Below are positions 1 to 6,292 of a stretch of 9,173 bases of DNA, in pieces. A model generated the notes under the pieces. That model worked only from the letters and a program-made list of their open reading frames with translations. It was not told the origin of the DNA and did no database searches. Origin of the DNA: Caldifarciminota bacterium (GTDB taxonomy: Bacteria > Hydrothermota > Tepidihabitantia > Tepidihabitantales > CAIPLT01). The stretch covers positions 1-9,173 of the forward strand of contig JANXBB010000135.1 of the NCBI GenBank assembly GCA_025061975.1, in the 5' to 3' direction. Numbering within the stretch: the stretch's first letter is position 1; every line of letters begins with the position of its first letter. The position numbers and the translations under genes were made by a program.

Positions 1-996
1 ATTCAAACTCTTTCTGACGAAGAAAAAAATATTTTGCAGCGAATTGAGGCATATAACGAAAAAATAAGCCTTACCAAAAAATATCTTAAAAAGCTTCAGC
101 TAGCAATAAATACCAAAACTGCTGAACTTAGAAAATTAGAAGAAAAAATTCAGAATACGATAAAAAACATTGAGTCCCATCGCAAAAATATCGATAAAAT
201 TTTAGTTGCCTATTATAAAATGCAACAAATTTTGCCTTTGGAACTTATGTCATTAGAGAACTCATACGCCCGTACTTATCAAAAATTTGTTTACTTGCGA
301 TTAATTGCCAATGATCAGAGAAATTCAATCATTAAACTAGCTTCTTTAAAGAAATCTTTTGAACTGCAAAAAGCTGAAGCGACAAAAATAAAGTTTGAAC
401 TTGAAAATCTAAAAGCTCAAAAACAAAAAGAAGAAAAAAATTTAATCGAACTTCAAGCAACTGAAAAGAAAATGTTATTGAAAATTACTCAAGAAAAAAA
501 ACAAAAGACCCAATTAGCACAAGAATTAAAAATTGCTGCTGAGCGATTGGAAAAACTTATTAAAGAATTAGAAGCTAAACGACAGGCACGAAAATCGCTT
601 CCCGGAACTCATTATTTAGAAATAATGAAAGGACGACTCCCCTGGCCTTGTTCTGGAGATATTGTTAGTTATTTTGGCTCCTATGAAGACCCCAAATATA
701 AAACTAAAATAAAAAATAATGGTATTGATATTAGATGCGGAAGCGATTGTCCGGTTAAAGCAGTTGCTCCGGGTAAAGTTGCATTTGCAGCCCGGTTTAT
801 GGGTTATGGCAATATGGTAATTTTAGATCACGGAGAAGGCTATTATACAGTTTATTCTAACCTGTCAGAAATAAATTGTGCAGTCGATGAAAAATTAGAA
901 ACGGGTGATATTCTTGGGCGCTCACAAGATATTTTACATTTTGAATTCCGTGCCGAAGGCAAAGCAGTAGATCCGCTTCTGTGGCTTAGTCGTTAA
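1..996 (+). CDS. envC: EnvC-like murein hydrolase activator (coiled coil + degenerate LytM/M23 domain), 5' partial
   Basis: The frame is open to the left edge (the codon at position 1 is in frame with no stop before it), so the N-terminus and any signal peptide lie outside; the TTG at 34 is not a credible start. Counting from the codon at 34, residues 1 to about 190 are a Lys/Glu/Gln-rich coiled coil and residues about 200-320 are a LytM (peptidase M23) fold ending in HFEFR...AVDPLLWLSR, which resembles EnvC. Active M23 enzymes use HxxxD, a mid-domain His and HxH. Here these are N228...D232, N276 and I300-L-H302, so only the Asp and the last His remain. This fits the EnvC/NlpD class, which activates periplasmic N-acetylmuramoyl-L-alanine amidases at the septum and does not itself cut peptidoglycan. 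Stop is TAA; holB starts 6 bp later, suggesting cotranscription. No amidase gene is in the window. A general M23 annotation is the alternative. Confidence 0.85.
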   Translation: MQTLSDEEKNILQRIEAYNEKISLTKKYLKKLQLAINTKTAELRKLEEKIQNTIKNIESHRKNIDKILVAYYKMQQILPLELMSLENSYARTYQKFVYLRLIANDQRNSIIKLASLKKSFELQKAEATKIKFELENLKAQKQKEEKNLIELQATEKKMLLKITQEKKQKTQLAQELKIAAERLEKLIKELEAKRQARKSLPGTHYLEIMKGRLPWPCSGDIVSYFGSYEDPKYKTKIKNNGIDIRCGSDCPVKAVAPGKVAFAARFMGYGNMVILDHGEGYYTVYSNLSEINCAVDEKLETGDILGRSQDILHFEFRAEGKAVDPLLWLSR

Positions 997-1002
997 TTAC
1001 AC

Positions 1003-2079
1003 ATGATACTTTTTACAAAAATTATAGGGCAAGAATTAGCTAAGAAGATTTTAACTAAGCTTTATTTAAAAAAACATTTTCCCCCGTTACTTTTTGTTGG
1101 ACCAACTGGTGTTGGCAAACGGACTACAGCAATTAATTTTGCGCAAATAGTTAACTGTCCTACATCCGGTGATCTTGAAAATAACAAATGCTTGCGATGT
1201 TCTCAAATTGGAAATCTTAATAATATAGACATTAAGTTATATTTTCCAATACCTCAGCAACAATATACGCAAGAAACAGAATTTAGTGGAGATGTTTTAG
1301 ATTATATTACAGAAAATTTACCAGCTTATCGATTAGGTGAAACGCGCCCATCACTTTCTCAAACAAGCTATCACCCGCTTGCATTAATTCATTATATCAA
1401 AAGCGAAATGGCATATCGGCCGGTCATCTGTAATTATAAAGTTATTATTATCCTTGATATTCACAAGATCCGCCCTGAATCAGCAAATGCTCTGCTTAAA
1501 ACATTAGAAGAACCTCAAAAAGAAACAATGTTCATATTAACTGCAGAACGAATAAGTCAAATCATGCCCACAATTCGTTCTCGTTCTCAACTTGTATTTT
1601 TTAGAAAATTAAAAAAAGCTGAAATCAAAAATTATCTCATTAGCAAAATGGGAATTGACGAAAAACAAGCAGAAGTCGCTAGTAACATTGCCGATGGCCG
1701 GATAAGAAACGCTTTAGTTTTTCTGTCTAATCCTCAATCAGTGTTGCCGCCTGAGGAACTTATTAGACTATTAGACCGGAATATAACAAATGCCAGTAAA
1801 CTTACTGCTTTGATAATAAACAACGAGATTCTAAATAATAACCTTACAGTCGAAAAAATAATTTCATCGACATTGTTTTTATATCGGCAGGTGCTTTTCT
1901 ATAAATTAAACCTACCCGTTATTTATAATCACGAGGTTATTAAAAAAATTTCTAACAAGCTTAGCTATGAGGAGTTACTCATTAAAATTGCAGTTATTCT
2001 AAATGCTCTCAACGAACTTTCTGTTAATTTAAACCGCAGGTTGTTTCTATTCAACTTGCTCACGAAGTTACGAATATAA
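1003..2079 (+). CDS. holB: DNA polymerase III subunit delta' (clamp-loader AAA+ ATPase)
   Basis: Clamp-loader subunit that helps load the beta sliding clamp on primed DNA in the cytoplasm. Visible features in order: Walker A GPTGVGKRT (residues 33-41); a zinc module with C52, C63 and C66, where the expected second Cys is replaced (about N60); a Walker B-type strand IIILDIHK (148-155) leading into ANALLKTLEEP (161-171), strongly typical of the delta'/gamma family; and RSRSQ (192-196), matching the SRC motif with Ser for Cys but keeping the Arg finger R194. At 358 aa it lacks the long C-terminal region of DnaX, so delta' is preferred over tau/gamma. Between the zinc module and the Walker B strand there is an extra segment (about residues 80-125) that E. 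coli delta' lacks and that resembles the longer Bacteroidetes/Chlorobi-type proteins. No Shine-Dalgarno precedes the ATG; the gene lies 6 bp after the EnvC-like gene. Confidence 0.9.
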   Translation: MILFTKIIGQELAKKILTKLYLKKHFPPLLFVGPTGVGKRTTAINFAQIVNCPTSGDLENNKCLRCSQIGNLNNIDIKLYFPIPQQQYTQETEFSGDVLDYITENLPAYRLGETRPSLSQTSYHPLALIHYIKSEMAYRPVICNYKVIIILDIHKIRPESANALLKTLEEPQKETMFILTAERISQIMPTIRSRSQLVFFRKLKKAEIKNYLISKMGIDEKQAEVASNIADGRIRNALVFLSNPQSVLPPEELIRLLDRNITNASKLTALIINNEILNNNLTVEKIISSTLFLYRQVLFYKLNLPVIYNHEVIKKISNKLSYEELLIKIAVILNALNELSVNLNRRLFLFNLLTKLRI

Positions 2080-2119
2080 AATGTAAATTCTAATATTCTT
2101 ACGAATTTTAAATGTAAAT
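2068..2119. repeat. 21-bp imperfect direct repeat pair around the holB/radical SAM junction
   Basis: Two copies, 2068-2088 and 2099-2119, match at 19 of 21 positions (differences at repeat positions 9 and 11, both A/T). Both begin TTACGAAT and end AAATGTAAAT. Copy 1 contains the TAA stop of holB; copy 2 ends 2 bp before the ATG at 2122. The period is 31 bp with a 10-bp AT-rich spacer. This may be a short local duplication or a pair of regulator sites; nothing in the sequence decides between them. Confidence 0.6.
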
Positions 2120-2121
2120 GT

Positions 2122-3447
2122 ATGGGTAAAAAGGCTTTGCTTATTAATCCATGGATTTACGATTTCAAGGCATTTGATTTTTGGAGTAAGCCATTAGGCC
2201 TTCTATATCTTGGAGCGTTGCTTCAAAAACATAATTGGGAAATTTACTTAATCGATTGCCTTGATCGTTATCACCCTAAATTACTGAACTCTGGGAAAAA
2301 ATTGCCAAAGGTTGATGAATTTGGGCGAGGAAAGTATATCGCTGAAGTTGTCCCAAAACCGGAAATTTACAAACACTATCCTAGGCGCTATAAACGCTAC
2401 GGATTACCAGAAGAAATTTTCCGTAAGATTCTTTTAGAACTACCCAAGCCGGATTGGATTTTTGTTACATCTCAGATGACTTATTGGTATTTGGGGGTAT
2501 TCTCAACAATAAATATTATAAAAGAAACATTTCCCAAAATTCCTATTGTTTTAGGAGGAATTTACACAACTTTATGTTACGAACATGCTTTAAGACATTC
2601 AGGTGCAAATTATGTATTGCCCGGTCCGGTTGAAGAATCGCTATTTCGTTTATTTCCAGAAATTCCGAAATATACTTTTCCGGAACTACCATTCCCGGCA
2701 TTTAATCTGTATCATAAATTAGATTATGTAACAATTCTTACATCTCGGGGGTGTATATTTCGATGTAACTACTGCGCGGTACATTACCTTGTACCAAATT
2801 TCGTCTGTCGTACCGTACAAGCAGTAATTAACGAATTAGAAATTTATGCCCAAAGTCAAATTAAGAATATTGTATTTTATGACGACGCACTACTCGCTAA
2901 TCCAAATTTTTCATCGATTCTTGATGAAATTAAAAACCGGCGATTTTCTTTTCAATTTCATACACCAAATGGACTTCATCCTCGTTTTATTACTGAAGAA
3001 ATCGCGCAAAAAATGAAAGAAGTAAATTTTAAAACTATTTATCTTAGTTTAGAAACAATTGATTCCAGGCTTCATGATTTATATGATCAAAAAGTAACAA
3101 AAAATGAATTTACTCGTGCTGTAAATAATCTAAAAAAAGCTGGCTTTGACAACAAACAAATTCATGCTTATCTACTTATCGGTCTCCCTCTATTTGATTT
3201 TGATACCATTAAAGAAAGCATTGATTTTGTGTTGTCTCTTGGAGTAACACCTCACTTAGCAGAATATTCGCCAATACCTCATACTCAAATCTATCGTAAT
3301 AATTTTTCAAAAAACCTTTCCGAACCCCTGTTGCATAATAATATAATTTTCCCCCTTTTAAACAGTGAGGAAAAAAATAAAATGGCAGAGCTAAAAAAGT
3401 ATCTTATAAAAATCAGACAGACTTCTTTACTTTCAAAAACAAAATAA
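2122..3447 (+). CDS. B12-binding-type radical SAM protein, function unknown
   Basis: The [4Fe-4S]/SAM motif CIFRCNYC (C211, C215, C218), preceded by TSRG, identifies a radical SAM enzyme. The first 200 residues resemble the cobalamin-binding domain of the COG1032 class: an N-terminal LLINPW strand, PLGLLYLGALLQ, an IVLGGIY strand-turn (142-148) and a GPVEE site near 168. No DxHxxG lower-ligand motif is seen, which is common in this class. MTYWYLGV (119-126), GGIYTTLCYEHA (145-156) and FYDDALL (252-258) look to me like hallmarks of one uncharacterised subfamily, from memory. After the TIM barrel comes a short basic C-terminus (to residue 441). Substrate and reaction cannot be read from sequence. 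It starts 42 bp after holB with no Shine-Dalgarno; two other ATGs just upstream run into stops. The 3' end overlaps lptG on the other strand by 35 bp. Confidence 0.85.
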   Translation: MGKKALLINPWIYDFKAFDFWSKPLGLLYLGALLQKHNWEIYLIDCLDRYHPKLLNSGKKLPKVDEFGRGKYIAEVVPKPEIYKHYPRRYKRYGLPEEIFRKILLELPKPDWIFVTSQMTYWYLGVFSTINIIKETFPKIPIVLGGIYTTLCYEHALRHSGANYVLPGPVEESLFRLFPEIPKYTFPELPFPAFNLYHKLDYVTILTSRGCIFRCNYCAVHYLVPNFVCRTVQAVINELEIYAQSQIKNIVFYDDALLANPNFSSILDEIKNRRFSFQFHTPNGLHPRFITEEIAQKMKEVNFKTIYLSLETIDSRLHDLYDQKVTKNEFTRAVNNLKKAGFDNKQIHAYLLIGLPLFDFDTIKESIDFVLSLGVTPHLAEYSPIPHTQIYRNNFSKNLSEPLLHNNIIFPLLNSEEKNKMAELKKYLIKIRQTSLLSKTK

Positions 3448-4519
3448 AATCACAAACAATAAAAATAATGTTCACAAGCCAAGCAGCCATCGGAGGTTTT
3501 AGTATCAAAATCTGACCATAGGCTTTGCAGATTTGGATTAAACCCCAATAAACAAAGGCAAAAAAAAGCCCTAATGCTAAACCGAACATTACTCCACCTT
3601 TTCTTACAAGCATAATTAAAGAAAGGCTAAGAATCACTATAATAAAAACTGTAACAGGATTAGCAAATCGAAAATGAAATTCCAATTCAGTTTTAGCTGA
3701 ATTAAATCCAGCTTTTTTTAACTCTCTAAGATATTTAAACAGTTCCCATAGTTGTAATTCTTCTATATTTTTCAATTCTTCGAGGAAAAATTCTGGATTA
3801 TGAGTTATAGGTAAAATCATTTCAGGATAATACTCAAATTTTTCTTTTGCACTACTTAAGAAAATACGTTTAATCACTTTTTCACCATACCACTGCTTGT
3901 TTGTATAGCGCGCCAAAGCACCATCAAGACGAGTCTTAATTGTACCATCTTCAGCAAAATTAATAATTATGAAATCTTTCATATTAGCATTAAGAACTTT
4001 TTTTCCAATAATATCAGCTTGATATTCTTTAACATAGTATAATGTACGTTTTAAATCGCGCATAAACAGGTTATAACGACGCGATTTTATTTGTTGTGTT
4101 TGTTTTTCAATTTCGTATTTTTGTATTGAATTAAGAATCCGGTTCGAAGGTATTGTGACAAACTCATAAAAAATAAATTGTCCTAAAACAAATACACAGC
4201 CTAAGATAACCACCGGTGTAAGTAACCGATAAATGCTGACTCCAGCTGATTCTAAAACTAAAAGTGTTTGCTCGCGAATTAAACGCCCATAAACTAAAAA
4301 ACAAGCGCATATTACTGCAGACGAAAAAAGCAGACTAATACCGGAAGGTATATAGAAAAAATAATATTTGACAATAACTAGTATTGGTGTATGTCGGCTT
4401 AGATAATAATCCAAATCGCCTACTAGGTCAATTAATATGTAAATTAACACCAAAGCGAATAAGGATATAATCAAAAATTTTAAAAATTCTCTTGCCAGAT
4501 ATCGATCAAAAATATGCAT
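3413..4519 (-). CDS. lptG: LPS export ABC transporter permease LptG (YjgP/YjgQ family)
   Basis: Inner-membrane permease that, with LptF and the ATPase LptB, extracts lipopolysaccharide and passes it to the periplasmic Lpt bridge. The start MHIFDRYLAREFLK is the canonical opening of the family, and the following ALVLIYILIDLVGDLDYYL helix with its ID...LD pattern favours LptG over LptF. Six membrane segments are visible in the usual 3+3 arrangement: roughly residues 12-35, 50-78, 98-120, then a periplasmic beta-jellyroll-like region (about 135-250), then 285-305, 308-332 and 342-363. FHFRFANPVTVF (281-292) is the typical lead-in to the fourth helix. Length 368 aa is normal. It lies 9 bp downstream of lptF, so the two are almost certainly cotranscribed and probably translationally linked; no Shine-Dalgarno is seen. 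This is the only gene here that ends in TGA; its tail overlaps the radical SAM gene on the + strand. Confidence 0.88.
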   Translation of the reverse strand: MHIFDRYLAREFLKFLIISLFALVLIYILIDLVGDLDYYLSRHTPILVIVKYYFFYIPSGISLLFSSAVICACFLVYGRLIREQTLLVLESAGVSIYRLLTPVVILGCVFVLGQFIFYEFVTIPSNRILNSIQKYEIEKQTQQIKSRRYNLFMRDLKRTLYYVKEYQADIIGKKVLNANMKDFIIINFAEDGTIKTRLDGALARYTNKQWYGEKVIKRIFLSSAKEKFEYYPEMILPITHNPEFFLEELKNIEELQLWELFKYLRELKKAGFNSAKTELEFHFRFANPVTVFIIVILSLSLIMLVRKGGVMFGLALGLFFAFVYWGLIQICKAYGQILILKPPMAAWLVNIIFIVCDFILFLKVKKSV

Positions 4520-4528
4520 AATTAATTT

Positions 4529-5815
4529 TTACCGAACGAAATGTCGTTTTAGACGTTTAAGGAATGACTCCTCTGTGATTGTAATACTCAGAATTTCGAT
4601 GGCAGAAGGGATCAATATAAAATTCGCAAGCCAAATTAGCACCGGTGGTGAGATTTTTATCAAGTATGAAAACTCTTCGCTTGCCAGGAAAATAATGTAA
4701 TAACCAGCATATACAAGTAAACCGAGTACAAATCCAAAACCTAATCCACTCCGTCGTAATAACATACCTAGTCCTGATCCTAAAAATAATAGGAGGAGAC
4801 AAGAAATTGCTAGTGCATGTCGTTTTTCAATTTCTATAGAATACCTAAGATACTCTTGAGTCTTGCTGTTCATTTTTGCCAGGATCTCAGAAAGATAATA
4901 ATTAGTTACATCGTTGTTCTGTTTTTTTTCTAGCGCTTTATATGAGTTTTTTAAGTTTTTAAGTTCTTTTTGAGATTGGAGCATACGTTTATATAAATCT
5001 TTATGTAACAATTCGCGCGGTGATCGGTATTTACGTTCACGGCGGATTAACTCCCAATTAACCTCTAGATTTATTTCGTGATCGGTAAAATTTATATGTC
5101 GATATTTATTGTCAGGGAGAAGTTCGGAAATTGTACCATTCTTTAAACGCACTATAAGATATTTTTCATCGGGACTTATAAATATTTTACCTTCTTGTGC
5201 TTGAATTAATGTAGGCTTTAATCCAAAACCTTGTTTTTGCCAAATAGAAACCTCCTTAACATTTCCAGTTTTTTCATCAACATTTCCAAAATATAGTACA
5301 TACCCCGAAAAATCTTCGATAAATACTTTTTCATAAATTCTAAGAGTCGGTTTTTTTTGAGAAATATCGGCAAGCAAATTTCGAGCTCGATACATTGATT
5401 CAGGCAATATATACCCATTAAAAAAAATCATAAATAGAGACAATGTTAAAACGAAAATTCCTACAGGCATAAATAATTTTAATGGATTGATTCCTAAACT
5501 TCTTATCGCAACAAGCTCATTGTCCTGGCTTATTCGACCGAAACTAATTATGCTCGCGATTAACACTCCGATTGGAGTGCTAAACGATAAAACAAATGGT
5601 AAACTGTAAAGCATAAGTTCACAGACAATCCTAAAGCTTACTCCCTTTTTTATTAATAAATCAATTAGAAGGAATATTCGATCCAAAAGTAAAATTCCGG
5701 TCATTATAAGATTAGCCCATATTAACGGCAAAACAAATTCTTTAATCGTTTCACGATATAATATTTTCATTGAGTTAAATTTTATTAGAGAAATTTTGCT
5801 TAAAAACAATTCCAT
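4529..5815 (-). CDS. lptF: LPS export ABC transporter permease LptF (YjgP/YjgQ family)
   Basis: Partner of LptG in the inner-membrane LPS extractor. Residues 30-55 hold the LLLDRIFLLIDLLIKKGV helix and residues 81-118 hold PIGVLIASIISFGRISQDNELVAIRSLGIN...PV, the cytoplasmic coupling region characteristic of LptF (the DNE...R.LGI stretch that meets LptB). Membrane helices are near 27-53, 62-92, 112-133, 335-353, 357-378 and 388-408, with a periplasmic jellyroll (about 155-255) between the third and fourth. A charged helical stretch at about 265-330 (KELKNLKNSYKALEKK) is longer than in E. coli LptF. Two starts are possible. The ATG at 5815 has only a weak GAAAG upstream; the ATG at 5770 gives MKILYRETIKEFVLP, which matches the usual family N-terminus and would make a 413-residue protein. 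I give the longer form but consider the shorter one equally likely. Confidence 0.88.
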   Translation of the reverse strand: MELFLSKISLIKFNSMKILYRETIKEFVLPLIWANLIMTGILLLDRIFLLIDLLIKKGVSFRIVCELMLYSLPFVLSFSTPIGVLIASIISFGRISQDNELVAIRSLGINPLKLFMPVGIFVLTLSLFMIFFNGYILPESMYRARNLLADISQKKPTLRIYEKVFIEDFSGYVLYFGNVDEKTGNVKEVSIWQKQGFGLKPTLIQAQEGKIFISPDEKYLIVRLKNGTISELLPDNKYRHINFTDHEINLEVNWELIRRERKYRSPRELLHKDLYKRMLQSQKELKNLKNSYKALEKKQNNDVTNYYLSEILAKMNSKTQEYLRYSIEIEKRHALAISCLLLLFLGSGLGMLLRRSGLGFGFVLGLLVYAGYYIIFLASEEFSYLIKISPPVLIWLANFILIPSAIEILSITITEESFLKRLKRHFVR

Positions 5816-5883
5816 TCGTGACTTTCAGGCATATTCTAATTTTATATAAGTCAATGTCGTAAAATAATTAATGATAGCTTCTT

Positions 5884-5916
5884 CGTACTTAAACTACTAT
5901 TTTATGATTAAGTACG
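5884..5916. repeat. 9-bp perfect inverted repeat between the zinc-ribbon gene and lptF
   Basis: CGTACTTAA at 5884-5892 is mirrored by TTAAGTACG at 5908-5916 with a 15-nt spacer. It lies 3 bp past the stop of the zinc-ribbon gene and about 70 bp before lptF. As RNA it would be a weak AT-rich hairpin, and no U-tract follows on the - strand, so an intrinsic terminator is doubtful. An operator for a dimeric regulator of lptFG is an alternative. The rest of this roughly 100-bp gap shows no convincing promoter pair. Confidence 0.4.
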
Positions 5917-5919
5917 CAG

Positions 5920-6282
5920 TTATATACCTTGAGAACTTTCCTGCTCGTATTTTTCTTTTATCATTTCCTCAACCGTTTTTTCGGTATGACGCTCTGCTAG
6001 AAATTTTACTTTTGCGAATTCTTCGTCAATTTGGCGATTATATTCTTCTAATTCTTTAAGAGCTTTTTTGCCACTGGCGTATTCTAAACATTTTAGACGT
6101 TTTAAAAGTACGTCATAAGGTTTATTAGAAGTATAAGTAATAAGAGTATATCGGGCTACGAATTTTTGACACCTGATACATTCAACATATACTCGAATGC
6201 GTTCTCCTGTTTTTACGTAAACATAGTTTTTTAAGTCAGTATTACCACAATAGGGGCAAGTTTCTTTTTTGGCATCTTCCAT
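5920..6282 (-). CDS. small zinc-ribbon protein of unknown function
   Basis: A 120-residue cytoplasmic protein. CPYC (residues 9-12) and CIRC (35-38), separated by a beta-rich stretch with YVYVKTGERIRVYVE, form a four-cysteine zinc ribbon. After it come FVARYTLITYTSNKPY (41-56), then a highly charged, probably helical C-terminal half (about 58-120) without membrane segments. I do not recognise a named family. Zinc ribbons of this sort occur in nucleic-acid-binding proteins and in small protein adaptors, and the sequence does not say which this is. It is the third gene of the synthetase-transporter operon, starting 8 bp after the transporter's stop, and is the only gene in the window with a strong Shine-Dalgarno. 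The + strand frame opposite its 3' half is a shadow. Confidence 0.75.
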   Translation of the reverse strand: MEDAKKETCPYCGNTDLKNYVYVKTGERIRVYVECIRCQKFVARYTLITYTSNKPYDVLLKRLKCLEYASGKKALKELEEYNRQIDEEFAKVKFLAERHTEKTVEEMIKEKYEQESSQGI

Positions 6283-6284
6283 AA

Positions 6285-6292
6285 CACCTCTT
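6285..6292 (-). promoter_or_regulatory. strong Shine-Dalgarno of the zinc-ribbon gene
   Basis: On the - strand AAGAGGTG lies just before TT-ATG, with GAGG 4 nt from the start codon at 6282. It overlaps the TAA stop of the transporter gene (6291-6293), a layout compatible with translational coupling. It fixes the start of the zinc-ribbon gene and contrasts with the other starts here, none of which has a comparable site. Confidence 0.75.

Noticed and set aside
34..36. TTG at 34 as the start of the EnvC-like gene
   Set aside because: The frame is open to position 1, and the encoded sequence is already coiled coil with no signal peptide, so the gene begins outside the window.
4557..5418. Short alternative - strand frames inside lptF
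   Set aside because: They overlap lptF in another frame and show no independent start signals or domains.
5839..5870. Possible promoter of lptF on the - strand (TTGACT at 5854-5849, TATAAA at 5846-5841)
   Set aside because: The two boxes are only 2 nt apart; no well-spaced -35/-10 pair could be built from them, and such strings are frequent in DNA this AT-rich.
5871..6059. 62-codon + strand frame between lptF and the zinc-ribbon gene
   Set aside because: It mostly lies opposite the zinc-ribbon coding region, has no ribosome binding site and no recognisable protein features.
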